Assembly (NCBI GenBank): GCA_004557405.1 | Contig: SFDZ01000005.1 | Span: 106,572-170,571 of the forward strand | Reading direction: 5' to 3' | DNA length: 64,000 nucleotides | Origin: Bacteroidales bacterium | GTDB lineage: Bacteria > Bacteroidota > Bacteroidia > Bacteroidales > Paludibacteraceae | In this document: positions 55,491 to 63,883 of the stretch, piece after piece | How positions within the stretch are numbered: the first letter of the stretch is position 1 | How the letters are laid out: the number at the start of each line of letters is the position of its first letter | Translations under genes and position numbers: made by a program | Notes under the pieces: model-generated | Database searches by the model: none | Told to the model about the DNA's origin: nothing | The model's input: only the letters and a program-made list of their open reading frames with translations

Positions 55491-56056
55491 ACATAAAATA
55501 TAAGATAGAGTTTCACACCGATTGGCATTGCGGTTCGGGCTTAGCAGCCGGAGCCGACGTGGATGCTTTGGTGGTGAAAGATGAAAAAGGGATGCCTTTT
55601 ATTCCCGGTAAAACCATCAAAGGATTGGTGCGTGAAGCTGTTGAAGAAATACGAGGTTTACAAGAAAAGAATCTTGACGACAACTTCTTTGATGCATTCG
55701 GTTTCTTTGATGATAAAGAGCAAAAAGAAAAAGGATGTATGTTTTTCACCAATGCCGAACTTAAGAAAGAGGAATACGATGCGATTACCTCCAACACTGC
55801 CGCTCGTTTTATGTACCGCGACATCGCCAGCACCGCTATTGATAACGACGGTATTGCCAAAAAACATAGTCTACGAAAAATGCAAGTGGTAGTGCCATGC
55901 ACTTTGCATGGTGAAATATTGAATGTTCCAGACGGAATGGCGGATGAAATTATACAATCGTTTGGTTTTATCAAGCGAATGGGACAAAACCGCAATCGTG
56001 GTTTGGGACGTTGTACTATAACAGGAAGAAAGGAGGACGACAATGACAACGCTTAA
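55487..56056 (+). CDS. Single-domain Cas7 (Csm3-like RAMP)
   Basis: 189 residues. RAMP fold: N-terminal EFHTDWHCGSGLAAG, the conserved MPFIPGKTIKGLVREAVEEI, and C-terminal Gly-rich FIKRMGQNRNRGLGRCTI. Asp26 (in GADVDAL), just ahead of the IPG motif, matches the position of the RNA-cleaving Asp of Csm3. In cyanobacterial III-Dv this part is fused to Cas5 and Cas11; here it ends on its own, overlapping the Csx10-like gene by 14 bases in another frame. Confidence 0.82.
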   Translation: MNIKYKIEFHTDWHCGSGLAAGADVDALVVKDEKGMPFIPGKTIKGLVREAVEEIRGLQEKNLDDNFFDAFGFFDDKEQKEKGCMFFTNAELKKEEYDAITSNTAARFMYRDIASTAIDNDGIAKKHSLRKMQVVVPCTLHGEILNVPDGMADEIIQSFGFIKRMGQNRNRGLGRCTITGRKEDDNDNA

Positions 56057-57479
56057 ATTCAAATGTAATTTGCTTTCGGATGTGATTCTCAACCAGAAAG
56101 CTGCCACCGAAGGACCAAACCAGACATTGGATTTCATTCCGGGAAGTTGCTTCCTCGGCATAGTGGCAAGCGAACTTTACGAAAAGTTAGGGATGAATGA
56201 AAAAACATTGGAACTTTTCCATAGTAGCAAAGTTCGTTTTGGTGATGCGCATCCTTCCAAAGGAGATGTTCGTGGATTGAAAATTCCTGCTTCAATGTTT
56301 TATCCGAAATTGAAAAAGATTACTGATGGTGAAATATATGTTCATCATTTAATTCCGAATTTGGAAGATGACACATTGAAGAAAAAGCAGCTGAAGCAAT
56401 GTCGCAACGGATTCTACACTTTTGCTGGCGATAAAGCTACAGAAGTGAAAACTGAAACCAACTTTGCCATCAAGTCGGCATACGACAGAGAAAAACGTCG
56501 CTCGGAAGATAATAAGATGTACGGCTATGAGTCTTTGCAAAAAGGATTGGAACTGTTGTTCGAAGTACAAGTCGATACCGATGACTTGGCTTCAGTCGTC
56601 AAAAACGCATTGGTCGGAAAGAAACGTGTAGGTCGTTCGCGTACTGCACAATATGGTTTGGTGAAAATAACTGAAACCAATTATAATGATGTTGAAAGTG
56701 GAAAATCAGATAACAACCAGATTGCCGTTTATGCCGATGCCCGTTTGATTTTCTTGGATACGTATGGTTTGCCGACTTTCAGACCTACTGAAGAACAACT
56801 CGGTTTGCCTAAAGAGGCCAAGATACTTTGGGATAAATCGCAAATCCGCACATTCCAATATGCGCCGTGGAATTTCCAACGCCAGTGTTTCGACACTGAC
56901 CGCTGTGGTATTGAAAAAGGCAGCGTTTTTGTAGTAGATGTTTCAAAATGCGATAATTTGCCTGAACTCGAATCAAGATACCTTGGTTCCTACAATAATG
57001 AAGGTTTTGGCAAGGTGATTTACAATCCGGAGTTTCTGAAGGCGAAAGAGGATGGTCAAGCTTTATATATAGTTGATGACAAAGTAGATAATTCACCAAA
57101 TCCCGACAAAAAAACGTTAAGTGGTTCTCCTTTGTTGGACTATATCCAAAAACAACAATCGGAAGAAAATAAGGATAATTGCATTTATTCAAACGTCAAC
57201 GTATGGGTAAATGACAATAAAGCAGCCTTCCAAGGCAAAGAGAAATTCGCTTCACAATGGGGGGCTATCCGTGGTATTGCTATGGCGACAGAAGAAGATA
57301 GCAAAATTATCGGCAATGTGAGCACTTATATTGGTCATGGTGTAAAATCGTCAGATTGGGACGGCAATCGTAGGAAAAAATTGGAGGAGTTTATGAAAGA
57401 AAATGAGAAAAATATCAGGGAGGCATTAGTCAATCTTGCCGCCGAAATGGCAAAGAAATGCAGAAAGGAGGACAAATAA
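56043..57479 (+). CDS. Csx10-like Cas5 RAMP with Cas11-like tail
   Basis: 478 residues. Cas5-group features: NLLSDVILNQKAATEGPNQTLDFIPGSCFLGIVASELY near the start, and the Gly-rich GKKRVGRSRTAQYGLVKI around residues 194-211. The last ~110 residues (KFASQWGAIRGIA ... KENEKNIREALVNLAAEMAK) are helical and resemble the small-subunit-like tail of Csx10. Csx10 is the Cas5 of type III-D and binds the crRNA 5' handle. Starts inside the preceding cas7 and ends overlapping the next ATG (TAATG). Confidence 0.78.
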   Translation: MTTLKFKCNLLSDVILNQKAATEGPNQTLDFIPGSCFLGIVASELYEKLGMNEKTLELFHSSKVRFGDAHPSKGDVRGLKIPASMFYPKLKKITDGEIYVHHLIPNLEDDTLKKKQLKQCRNGFYTFAGDKATEVKTETNFAIKSAYDREKRRSEDNKMYGYESLQKGLELLFEVQVDTDDLASVVKNALVGKKRVGRSRTAQYGLVKITETNYNDVESGKSDNNQIAVYADARLIFLDTYGLPTFRPTEEQLGLPKEAKILWDKSQIRTFQYAPWNFQRQCFDTDRCGIEKGSVFVVDVSKCDNLPELESRYLGSYNNEGFGKVIYNPEFLKAKEDGQALYIVDDKVDNSPNPDKKTLSGSPLLDYIQKQQSEENKDNCIYSNVNVWVNDNKAAFQGKEKFASQWGAIRGIAMATEEDSKIIGNVSTYIGHGVKSSDWDGNRRKKLEEFMKENEKNIREALVNLAAEMAKKCRKEDK

Positions 57480-58912
57480 TGGGAACAATGAAATTTTCAG
57501 AATACACACACCGCTTCTTGGCTCGTTTCGTCATAGAGGCGGAAACTCCGCTTGCCGTAGGTAGTGGCGAAAAAGACATACTTACCGATGCGCTCGTGGC
57601 TACCGATGTGAACGGATTGCCGTACATTCCGGGAACGGCCATTGCAGGCGTGGTAAGGCACATGATTGAAGATGTAAAAACAACGGACTTCGATGTAAAC
57701 CAAATATTTGGTTTTCAGAAAGGTCAAGATGGACAAGGCTCCGAAATCATCTTCACTGAAGCGAAAATTCTCAACTCGAAAGGCGAAGTGGTTGACGGAA
57801 TGAAATTGGATGCTATAAAAACAGATCCTTTATTGCAGAATTACAACAAACTACCCATTCGCCAGCATGTCCGAATCAACGATAAGGGGGTGACCGACAA
57901 GGCTGGCAAATTTGACGAGCAAGTGTGTTTCGCCGGCACTCGCTTCTGTTTTGAATTGGAAATGGTTGCGAAGTGTGAGACCGTTGACAACTTTAACAAG
58001 ATATTGGAGCAAGTCCAAAGCCAGACCTTCCGTATTGGCGGTGGCACTCGCAGCGGCTTCGGCAAAATCAAAGTCGTAGATTTACAAACAAAGACTCTTG
58101 ATTTAACCAAACAAGACCAACTGAAAGCCTATTTGGACAAGTCTTCTGCATTGGATTCAGATTTTTGGGATTCAAAATACCATAAACCAGAAAGCAATGA
58201 TAAAAATGACGGCTGGGTTAAATACGAACTAAAACTTCACCCCGAAGATTTCTTCCTTTTCGGCAGTGGTTATGGTGATGATGAGGTAGATATGACACCA
58301 GTTAAAGAAAAAAAAGTGGTTTGGAAAGATGGCAAGGGAGAACTGACAGAAGAACTTGTCCTGATTCCGGCAACATCGGTGAAGGGTGCTTTGGCGCATC
58401 GGGTGGCATATCACTACAATAAATTGACAAGTGTTTTTGCCGATAAACTTAAAACGCAAGAGGAGAGAGAAAAAGTAGTTGGAAAGAACAATAAGGCTGT
58501 AAGAGACCTGTTTGGCTCTGAAGGCGAAAAAGACACAGATAATAAAATGGTAAATCAACTACGTGGCAATGTTTTGTTCTCTGATGTGATTGAACAAAAA
58601 CTTAAAGATAAAATCCTCAACCACGTTGCCATTGACCGATTCACGGGCGGGGCTATTGATGGCGCACTGTTCTCTGAAAAAAATACCTATGGTAGAGGTC
58701 AAGAGTTTATATTGAATATTCTTGCTAAAAAAAGTGCTTTGGAAGGTGAAAAAATACAAGAATCCTTTGAAGATGCGTTGAAGGACATTTGTAAAGGGAT
58801 GCTGCCTCTCGGAGGTGGCGTGAACCGTGGAAACGGAGTTTTTAAAGGAAGTTTATTTGAAAATAATGTCGAAGTTTATCCTGAAGATAAAAGGAAGGAG
58901 GATCAAAAATGA
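57479..58912 (+). CDS. Two-domain Cas7 (Cas7-2x type RAMP)
   Basis: 477 residues from the ATG at 57479, chosen because an AGGAGG site lies 7 bases ahead. Two RAMP units are fused: first at about residues 8-215 (VGSGEKDILTDALV, GLPYIPGTAIAGVV, FRIGGGTRSGFGKIKV), second at about 245-470 (LFGSGYGDDEVDMTPV, LVLIPATSVKGALAHRVAYHYN, MLPLGGGVNRGNGVFKG). Each keeps an Asp before its IPG/IPA motif, so two cleavage sites are plausible. This is the same design as Cas7-2x of III-Dv complexes. Confidence 0.82.
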   Translation: MGTMKFSEYTHRFLARFVIEAETPLAVGSGEKDILTDALVATDVNGLPYIPGTAIAGVVRHMIEDVKTTDFDVNQIFGFQKGQDGQGSEIIFTEAKILNSKGEVVDGMKLDAIKTDPLLQNYNKLPIRQHVRINDKGVTDKAGKFDEQVCFAGTRFCFELEMVAKCETVDNFNKILEQVQSQTFRIGGGTRSGFGKIKVVDLQTKTLDLTKQDQLKAYLDKSSALDSDFWDSKYHKPESNDKNDGWVKYELKLHPEDFFLFGSGYGDDEVDMTPVKEKKVVWKDGKGELTEELVLIPATSVKGALAHRVAYHYNKLTSVFADKLKTQEEREKVVGKNNKAVRDLFGSEGEKDTDNKMVNQLRGNVLFSDVIEQKLKDKILNHVAIDRFTGGAIDGALFSEKNTYGRGQEFILNILAKKSALEGEKIQESFEDALKDICKGMLPLGGGVNRGNGVFKGSLFENNVEVYPEDKRKEDQK

Positions 58913-59286
58913 AGATAGAAAAATCAAAATATCAGGGCTATCTGTGGTATAGTGACAAGAAAGAGCCACAAGTCCTAAATAATGAAGTTTTTGAACTTGA
59001 AATTGCAGATAATGCAAATCCTTTCGTTATTGAAGGTCTGCTGTTCGATGGACAGAAGTCCATAAACATAAAGTATGTTGATGGCAAGTATATCGTCAAT
59101 ACATACGATTTAAATGCTCTTGATGGAGTAATGCAAGAGCAGAAGTTTTATTCTCACAGAATGGATGGCAAACAATTGAAATTCAGACAAATCTGGAAAG
59201 AACAACCAGATGAGTTGTGCGAAGGGATGCAGGTCTTACAGCCCGCAGAATTAGTTTTTGTTGGATTTAACAATGAGGAGGATTAA
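58909..59286 (+). CDS. Small type III CRISPR-associated protein (possibly TIGR04423 or Csx19-like)
   Basis: 125 residues starting KSKYQGYLWYSDKKEPQVLNNE, which resembles a small type III-associated family reported from Bacteroidota (TIGR04423); its place in the operon matches that of Csx19 in III-Dv systems. No catalytic motif. It overlaps the upstream stop by 4 bases and the next gene begins 3 bases after it. Probably a structural subunit; the family name is uncertain. Confidence 0.6.
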   Translation: MKIEKSKYQGYLWYSDKKEPQVLNNEVFELEIADNANPFVIEGLLFDGQKSINIKYVDGKYIVNTYDLNALDGVMQEQKFYSHRMDGKQLKFRQIWKEQPDELCEGMQVLQPAELVFVGFNNEED

Positions 59287-59288
59287 TT

Positions 59289-61391
59289 ATGGCAACAATA
59301 AAAGCACCGTTTAATTTTGTTCCACTGAACGATAAGGTTTTCTTCCCTGATTGGGCGGATAAGATTTCGCAGGATATTCCGTTTGAGGATGGGATATCAG
59401 GAACTATCGAGATGAAAATCACTGCACAGACACCAATTTTTGTAAGGAATGGACATACAAGAGAGGATGCTGATGCAAAAAATGAAAAATATAAATCGTT
59501 TTCAAAAACTTCTGATAATAAATATTTTATACCTGCTACAAGCATAAAGGGCTGTATAAGGAATGTTTTGGAGATAATGTCATTTGGAAAGATTACGCAG
59601 GTGGATAATCAGAGTTTTGGTTTGCGAGATTTAAACAATAATGATTATCGCTCCAAAATGAGAGGAATTCGCTGTGGTTGGCTACAATATACCGATAATG
59701 GATATTATTTGTATGATTGGGGAGAACCGGGAAGAATTTCTGTCGAAGCTATCGACAAGAAATTCAATACAAAACTATCACAATTTGTCAAGGGTGATAA
59801 CTTCAAAGACGATGGGAACAAAACTGCAAAATATAAATACATGCTGTGCAATGCAGAATCTTCATGTAAAGTGGACAAGTTTACAAAAGACGAAGAATTG
59901 CAAAAAGCGAAATTGAAAACCAATAAAATTGAGCCTCGGAAGTTTTATAAATTTGGAGGTGATCAAGAAGGCATACTTGTATTTACTGGGCAACCTAGTC
60001 AAAGAAAAAAGGTATTTGACAGAAAGAGTGGAAAAGAGAAGTGGACTGGGAAATATTATGAATTCGTATTCTTGAAGCCAGATAGAGAATCTCCTATAGT
60101 GTTGTCAGACGAATTGGTTAGAGCGTTCAAAACAATACATACAGAATCACCTGATTTCAAAGATTTCTGGCGTAAAAAGTTGTATGCAGGAGAACGAATA
60201 CCTGTTTTTTTCAAAAAAGGAGGAGACAAGGTTCATAGTATCGGATTGGCTTATATGTATAAATACCCGTTCGAGAAATCTGTGCTTGATGCTATTCCTG
60301 ACGAACATAAAAATATTGAAAAATTAGACTTGGCAGAATGTGTTTTTGGCTATACGCAAAAAACAGGAGCATTACGAGGTCGTGTCCAATTTACACATGC
60401 TTTCGCAAATGGACAGCCAACTGCACTTGCTGGGAAAGACTTTGTGTCAGCCACCCCTCATCCATCTTTTTACCCTCTTTATGTTGAGAATGGCCGTGAT
60501 TGGAATAGTGCTCAAAGAATAGCAGGAAGAAAGCGTTATCCTGTAAGAAATCAGGCTGACTATAAAAACGAAGGCACTACAAAAATGGAACAGACTTGTT
60601 CTATGCTTAATAAAGGGGTTTCCTTCTTTGAGAAAATTAGTTTTCATAATCTTAAGCCTGTAGAATTGGGGGCTCTGCTTTCTGCAATAACATTTCACGG
60701 AATGAACGACAAATGTTACCATAGTCTTGGATTTGGTAAAGCTTATGGATTTGGTAAAGTCAAAATTTCGGATTTGAAGTTGCAATTTGTCGAAGATACA
60801 ATTGAAACATATATGTCATATTATGAAGATATGATGGGGCATTTTGTGGAACAAAACACAACTTCACAGATGAATAATAATCCATTTGCTGCATTGTCAG
60901 ATAAAACTGAATCAAACAAATGGCTTAATTCCATGTATCTACAAGAGTTGGTGGCAATGGCAATAGGGATTCCACAAGGCATGGATAAAAAGTTCTCCTA
61001 TATGAAGATGTCAACAACAAATAGAGACGGAAATGAATTCTTGAACGCAAAGAAAGATAGAGAATCTTTACAACGCTATTCTAAAATCACTGGACAAGAT
61101 ATAGCAATTGAATCTGTTAAGAATAAGAAAACAGAAGATAATAGCATAATTCAGTCAGTTCCAGAAACTGCTGAATCACTCAGCTATACACCTGCAAATT
61201 TGAATGTGGGAGATATTGTAAGTGCGAAATGTATAGAGATGAAAAAAGTAATGATTGACTCTTACGATTATAGTATTCAGTTAGTTTTGCCCAAATACTC
61301 CGCCGCAAAAATTTCAACAGGAACGACTATAAAAGTAAGAATCAAACAAATATCAAAAGCAGGTAAAATTTGTCAAGTCGAATTAGTGTAG
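59289..61391 (+). CDS. Large Cas7 with insertions (TIGR03986-like RAMP)
   Basis: 700 residues. The start (FNFVPLNDKVFFPDWADKIS, SGTIEMKITAQTPIFVRNG, KYFIPATSIKGCIRNVLEIM) matches the TIGR03986 RAMP family. RAMP elements recur far apart (GFGKAYGFGKVKISDLKL at about residue 485), so the central part, including basic Lys-rich stretches, is an insertion. The C-terminal ~75 residues (LNVGDIVSAKCIEMKK ... TTIKVRIKQISKAGKICQVEL) look like an OB/S1-like RNA-binding fold. Asp residues before the IPATS motif may make it another cleaving Cas7, corresponding to the Cas7-insertion subunit of III-Dv. Confidence 0.78.
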   Translation: MATIKAPFNFVPLNDKVFFPDWADKISQDIPFEDGISGTIEMKITAQTPIFVRNGHTREDADAKNEKYKSFSKTSDNKYFIPATSIKGCIRNVLEIMSFGKITQVDNQSFGLRDLNNNDYRSKMRGIRCGWLQYTDNGYYLYDWGEPGRISVEAIDKKFNTKLSQFVKGDNFKDDGNKTAKYKYMLCNAESSCKVDKFTKDEELQKAKLKTNKIEPRKFYKFGGDQEGILVFTGQPSQRKKVFDRKSGKEKWTGKYYEFVFLKPDRESPIVLSDELVRAFKTIHTESPDFKDFWRKKLYAGERIPVFFKKGGDKVHSIGLAYMYKYPFEKSVLDAIPDEHKNIEKLDLAECVFGYTQKTGALRGRVQFTHAFANGQPTALAGKDFVSATPHPSFYPLYVENGRDWNSAQRIAGRKRYPVRNQADYKNEGTTKMEQTCSMLNKGVSFFEKISFHNLKPVELGALLSAITFHGMNDKCYHSLGFGKAYGFGKVKISDLKLQFVEDTIETYMSYYEDMMGHFVEQNTTSQMNNNPFAALSDKTESNKWLNSMYLQELVAMAIGIPQGMDKKFSYMKMSTTNRDGNEFLNAKKDRESLQRYSKITGQDIAIESVKNKKTEDNSIIQSVPETAESLSYTPANLNVGDIVSAKCIEMKKVMIDSYDYSIQLVLPKYSAAKISTGTTIKVRIKQISKAGKICQVELV

Positions 61392-61436
61392 AATGAATGG
61401 CCTTAAATCGTTCTTCAAAAAAATGACATAATTTAA

Positions 61437-61532
61437 ATGACCCTCCTCATCTCCACCCTCGGTGCCACTCCCGATATAAATCGAAGTTTTGCAGTGGAAA
61501 CGAATCGAAGATTTGGATTTGTCGAAGTTTGA
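61437..61532 (+). pseudogene. Remnant of a CARF-domain gene
   Basis: Open frame of 31 codons beginning MTLLISTLGATPDINRSF. This is the first beta strand and ligand loop of CARF proteins (compare ISFLGT and INTCGTS in the downstream effectors). The frame then drifts and stops, and nothing recognisable follows up to 61593. It is read as the 5' end of a deleted fourth effector. It fills most of the 233-base gap between the subunit genes and the effectors. Confidence 0.5.
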
Positions 61533-61593
61533 ACTTTGGCCGGCTTTGGCGTTGGAGTTAGTATTCGGTGCCGAAAATTGAATTTTAGTTTGT

Positions 61594-61601
61594 ACTTTTG
61601 A
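61594..61601 (+). promoter_or_regulatory. Possible promoter -7 box for the CARF effector genes
   Basis: TACTTTTG matches TAnnTTTG 23 bases before the Card1-like start. It is flanked by near-inverted CCGAAAATT motifs at 61572 and 61605. It may give the effectors their own transcript. Confidence 0.4.
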
Positions 61602-61624
61602 TACCGAAAATTAAAATGTAGACA

Positions 61625-62752
61625 ATGAAAGTACACATAACACTCGTAGGCGGACAGCCCGCACCGGTTTATCATGGCATCGTTGCCACACAGCCAGATA
61701 AGGTAGTATTCATCTATTCTGTTGAAAGTCAATATGTAGTTGAAGCTGTAAGGCGTGAGATAAAAATGGGCGTTGACAAACAAGAACCACTTGATGCAAC
61801 CAATCCACAAAAAATATTAGAACGAGTAGAGACGCTTGCTGAAAAATATAAAAATGATGAAATAACGCTCAATATATCAGGAGGAACAAAAGCTTGGACA
61901 GTGTTATTCGGTCGTGTTTTCGACAAAATGCCCAATGCCGAAGTTGTGTATATGGACCAAAACAATGTCTTGTGGAATTATAGGACAATGCAGAGCAAGA
62001 CTGATTTCGAATTCGATATGGATGTGTTGTTCCGCATGCAAAATAACGCATTAACACATTATACACCTTTCTCTGATTATACCGAAGAAGACAAAAAAAC
62101 AATGGATTGTCTGATAAGGGCAAGAAAAAGTAATTACAAAACATTCAACGAACTAACTACTATCTTATCAAAAGAGTGGGACAGAAAACTTGCCGAAAAA
62201 AGAGGACAATTAGTATTGAGCGACAACAACTATGTGGAATGGGAAAAACCGGATTTTGTTCGGTTGACAATGTTTACCAAAAGAGAGGGAGTACAAGTGT
62301 TCGAGATGGAGTCGCCAAACGCAGTCAGAATGGCTTTTCATGCAGGCTGGTTTGAATACAAGGTGGCACGTATGCTATCGCATTGGCGGTATGCAAAAGA
62401 TATACGCCTAAATTGTTTATTTCCGGAGAAAGCAAAAGCAAATCCGTTAACAAAAAACGAAATTGATATTATAGTCAATACTGGTACAAAAATTCTGTTT
62501 GTTGAGTGCAAAACACAAATTAGTAGCTCAAATGATATTGATAAATTCCGAACAGCCATAAAGAATTATGGTGGCATGAGTAGTAAAGCACTATTCATAA
62601 CCGATAGTGTAAAAAACGATATGCAGAAAGAAAAATGTCAAGAGTCAGGCATTATAAGTTTCTCACTTCAAGACACTACTATCGGTCCAAACAAAGAACA
62701 AGAGCTATTCGAGCTACTCGAAAAAGAATTGTTTAATATTAATACAAAATAA
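61625..62752 (+). CDS. Card1/Can2-like CARF effector nuclease
   Basis: 375 residues, close to characterised Card1 in length and layout. N-terminal CARF domain (KVHITLVGGQPAPVYHGI; second ligand loop ITLNISGGTKAWTV) and a C-terminal PD-(D/E)XK domain with Asp281 (NEIDIIV), Glu294 and Lys296 (FVECKT). Known family action: cyclic tetra-adenylate binding activates cleavage of single-stranded DNA and RNA. It fits the active cyclase motif in Cas10. Stop and next start overlap (TAATG). Confidence 0.82.
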   Translation: MKVHITLVGGQPAPVYHGIVATQPDKVVFIYSVESQYVVEAVRREIKMGVDKQEPLDATNPQKILERVETLAEKYKNDEITLNISGGTKAWTVLFGRVFDKMPNAEVVYMDQNNVLWNYRTMQSKTDFEFDMDVLFRMQNNALTHYTPFSDYTEEDKKTMDCLIRARKSNYKTFNELTTILSKEWDRKLAEKRGQLVLSDNNYVEWEKPDFVRLTMFTKREGVQVFEMESPNAVRMAFHAGWFEYKVARMLSHWRYAKDIRLNCLFPEKAKANPLTKNEIDIIVNTGTKILFVECKTQISSSNDIDKFRTAIKNYGGMSSKALFITDSVKNDMQKEKCQESGIISFSLQDTTIGPNKEQELFELLEKELFNINTK

Positions 62753-63870
62753 TGGCGCAAAACCTCCAAAAATCTGCAAACATGCCACAATATCAAATCA
62801 TAAATACCTGTGGAACAAGTGTTCTGACCAATCCCGCAAAAGGAAATGAAGAATTATCTAATATTCTTACCAAATACAGTAATGCAAAATCGGAAAAGGA
62901 TATTCCAGCTGATATATACAAAATAATTACAGAACACTGGGAACAATTGTTGTCGAAATGGAATGAAAAAAACGAAAGTGAAGCAAAAAAAGCGTCGGCA
63001 GAATTGAAATGCTTGTTGACGTGGCAACGAAATAATAATGTAGAAAAATCAAATTGTATATATTATTTGATACATACAGATACCATATTAGGAGAACTTG
63101 CTGCTGAATTGGTTGAAGAGTGGATGAAAAAAAATGGATATGAAAATGTTCAACTCCAAAAAATAGAATCGTTGAACACACAAAGTTTGCATGATTTTGA
63201 AGTCGGATTGTCAAATTTTGCAAAATGGGCATTTGAACTGAAAAACTCAGATAATTATTCACAATTCATTTTCAACATAGCTGGTGGATTCAAATCTGTA
63301 TCAGGTTTTGCACAAGTACTTGGCACTTTTATTGCCGACCAAACTATATACATTTTTGAAGGAGGCGATGAAGTATTGCAAGTTCCTCATCTGCCTATAG
63401 TTTGGAGTGAAATTGATACTATAAGGAAAAATGCATATTCTTATCGTAAAGTATCATTAGGAATTCAGTTAGATTCTTATTCAGAATTGAATCCACTTTG
63501 GATACAAAACGGCAAGTTTTCTCCATGGGGACAAATCGCATGGGAAAATGCAAAACGAACAATATATCGAGAAGAAGTATTGCCTTTTGAATGTGATTTT
63601 GTTTGTGAGGGTAATGATTTTAGAAATAGTGTAAAAGACTTGCCACAAGATCGAATTTGGCACATAAATGAACGTATTGACGATTTGATTGTGTTTGCTA
63701 TATCAAATCGGAAAAACAATGTTCGCCGATTGGATTACAAGAAACTAAGAGGTTCACACGCATATACACACGAATGCGATGCATGGGCAGATGGAGATGC
63801 TAAGCGTTTGTTTTGCAATGAATTGAATGGAAAAATAATTATTGAAAAATTAGATAAGGCACTTCACTAA
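62752..63870 (+). CDS. CARF effector with possible RelE-like C-terminal toxin domain
   Basis: 372 residues. The N-terminal ~220 residues are a CARF domain of the TIGR02619 (APE2256) group: QIINTCGTSVLTNP, CIYYLIHTDTILGELAAELV, and FIFNIAGGFKSVSGFAQVLGTF. The C-terminal ~90 residues show a pattern like RelE/ParE toxins (KKLRGSHA, then GDAKRLFCNELNGKIIIEKLDKALH). CARF-RelE proteins (Cami1) cut mRNA on ribosomes after CRISPR signalling. The CARF part is clear; the toxin part is inference from residue pattern. A second ATG at codon 11 is also a possible start. Confidence 0.7.
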   Translation: MAQNLQKSANMPQYQIINTCGTSVLTNPAKGNEELSNILTKYSNAKSEKDIPADIYKIITEHWEQLLSKWNEKNESEAKKASAELKCLLTWQRNNNVEKSNCIYYLIHTDTILGELAAELVEEWMKKNGYENVQLQKIESLNTQSLHDFEVGLSNFAKWAFELKNSDNYSQFIFNIAGGFKSVSGFAQVLGTFIADQTIYIFEGGDEVLQVPHLPIVWSEIDTIRKNAYSYRKVSLGIQLDSYSELNPLWIQNGKFSPWGQIAWENAKRTIYREEVLPFECDFVCEGNDFRNSVKDLPQDRIWHINERIDDLIVFAISNRKNNVRRLDYKKLRGSHAYTHECDAWADGDAKRLFCNELNGKIIIEKLDKALH

Positions 63871-63883
63871 AAAGTTAATAGTT

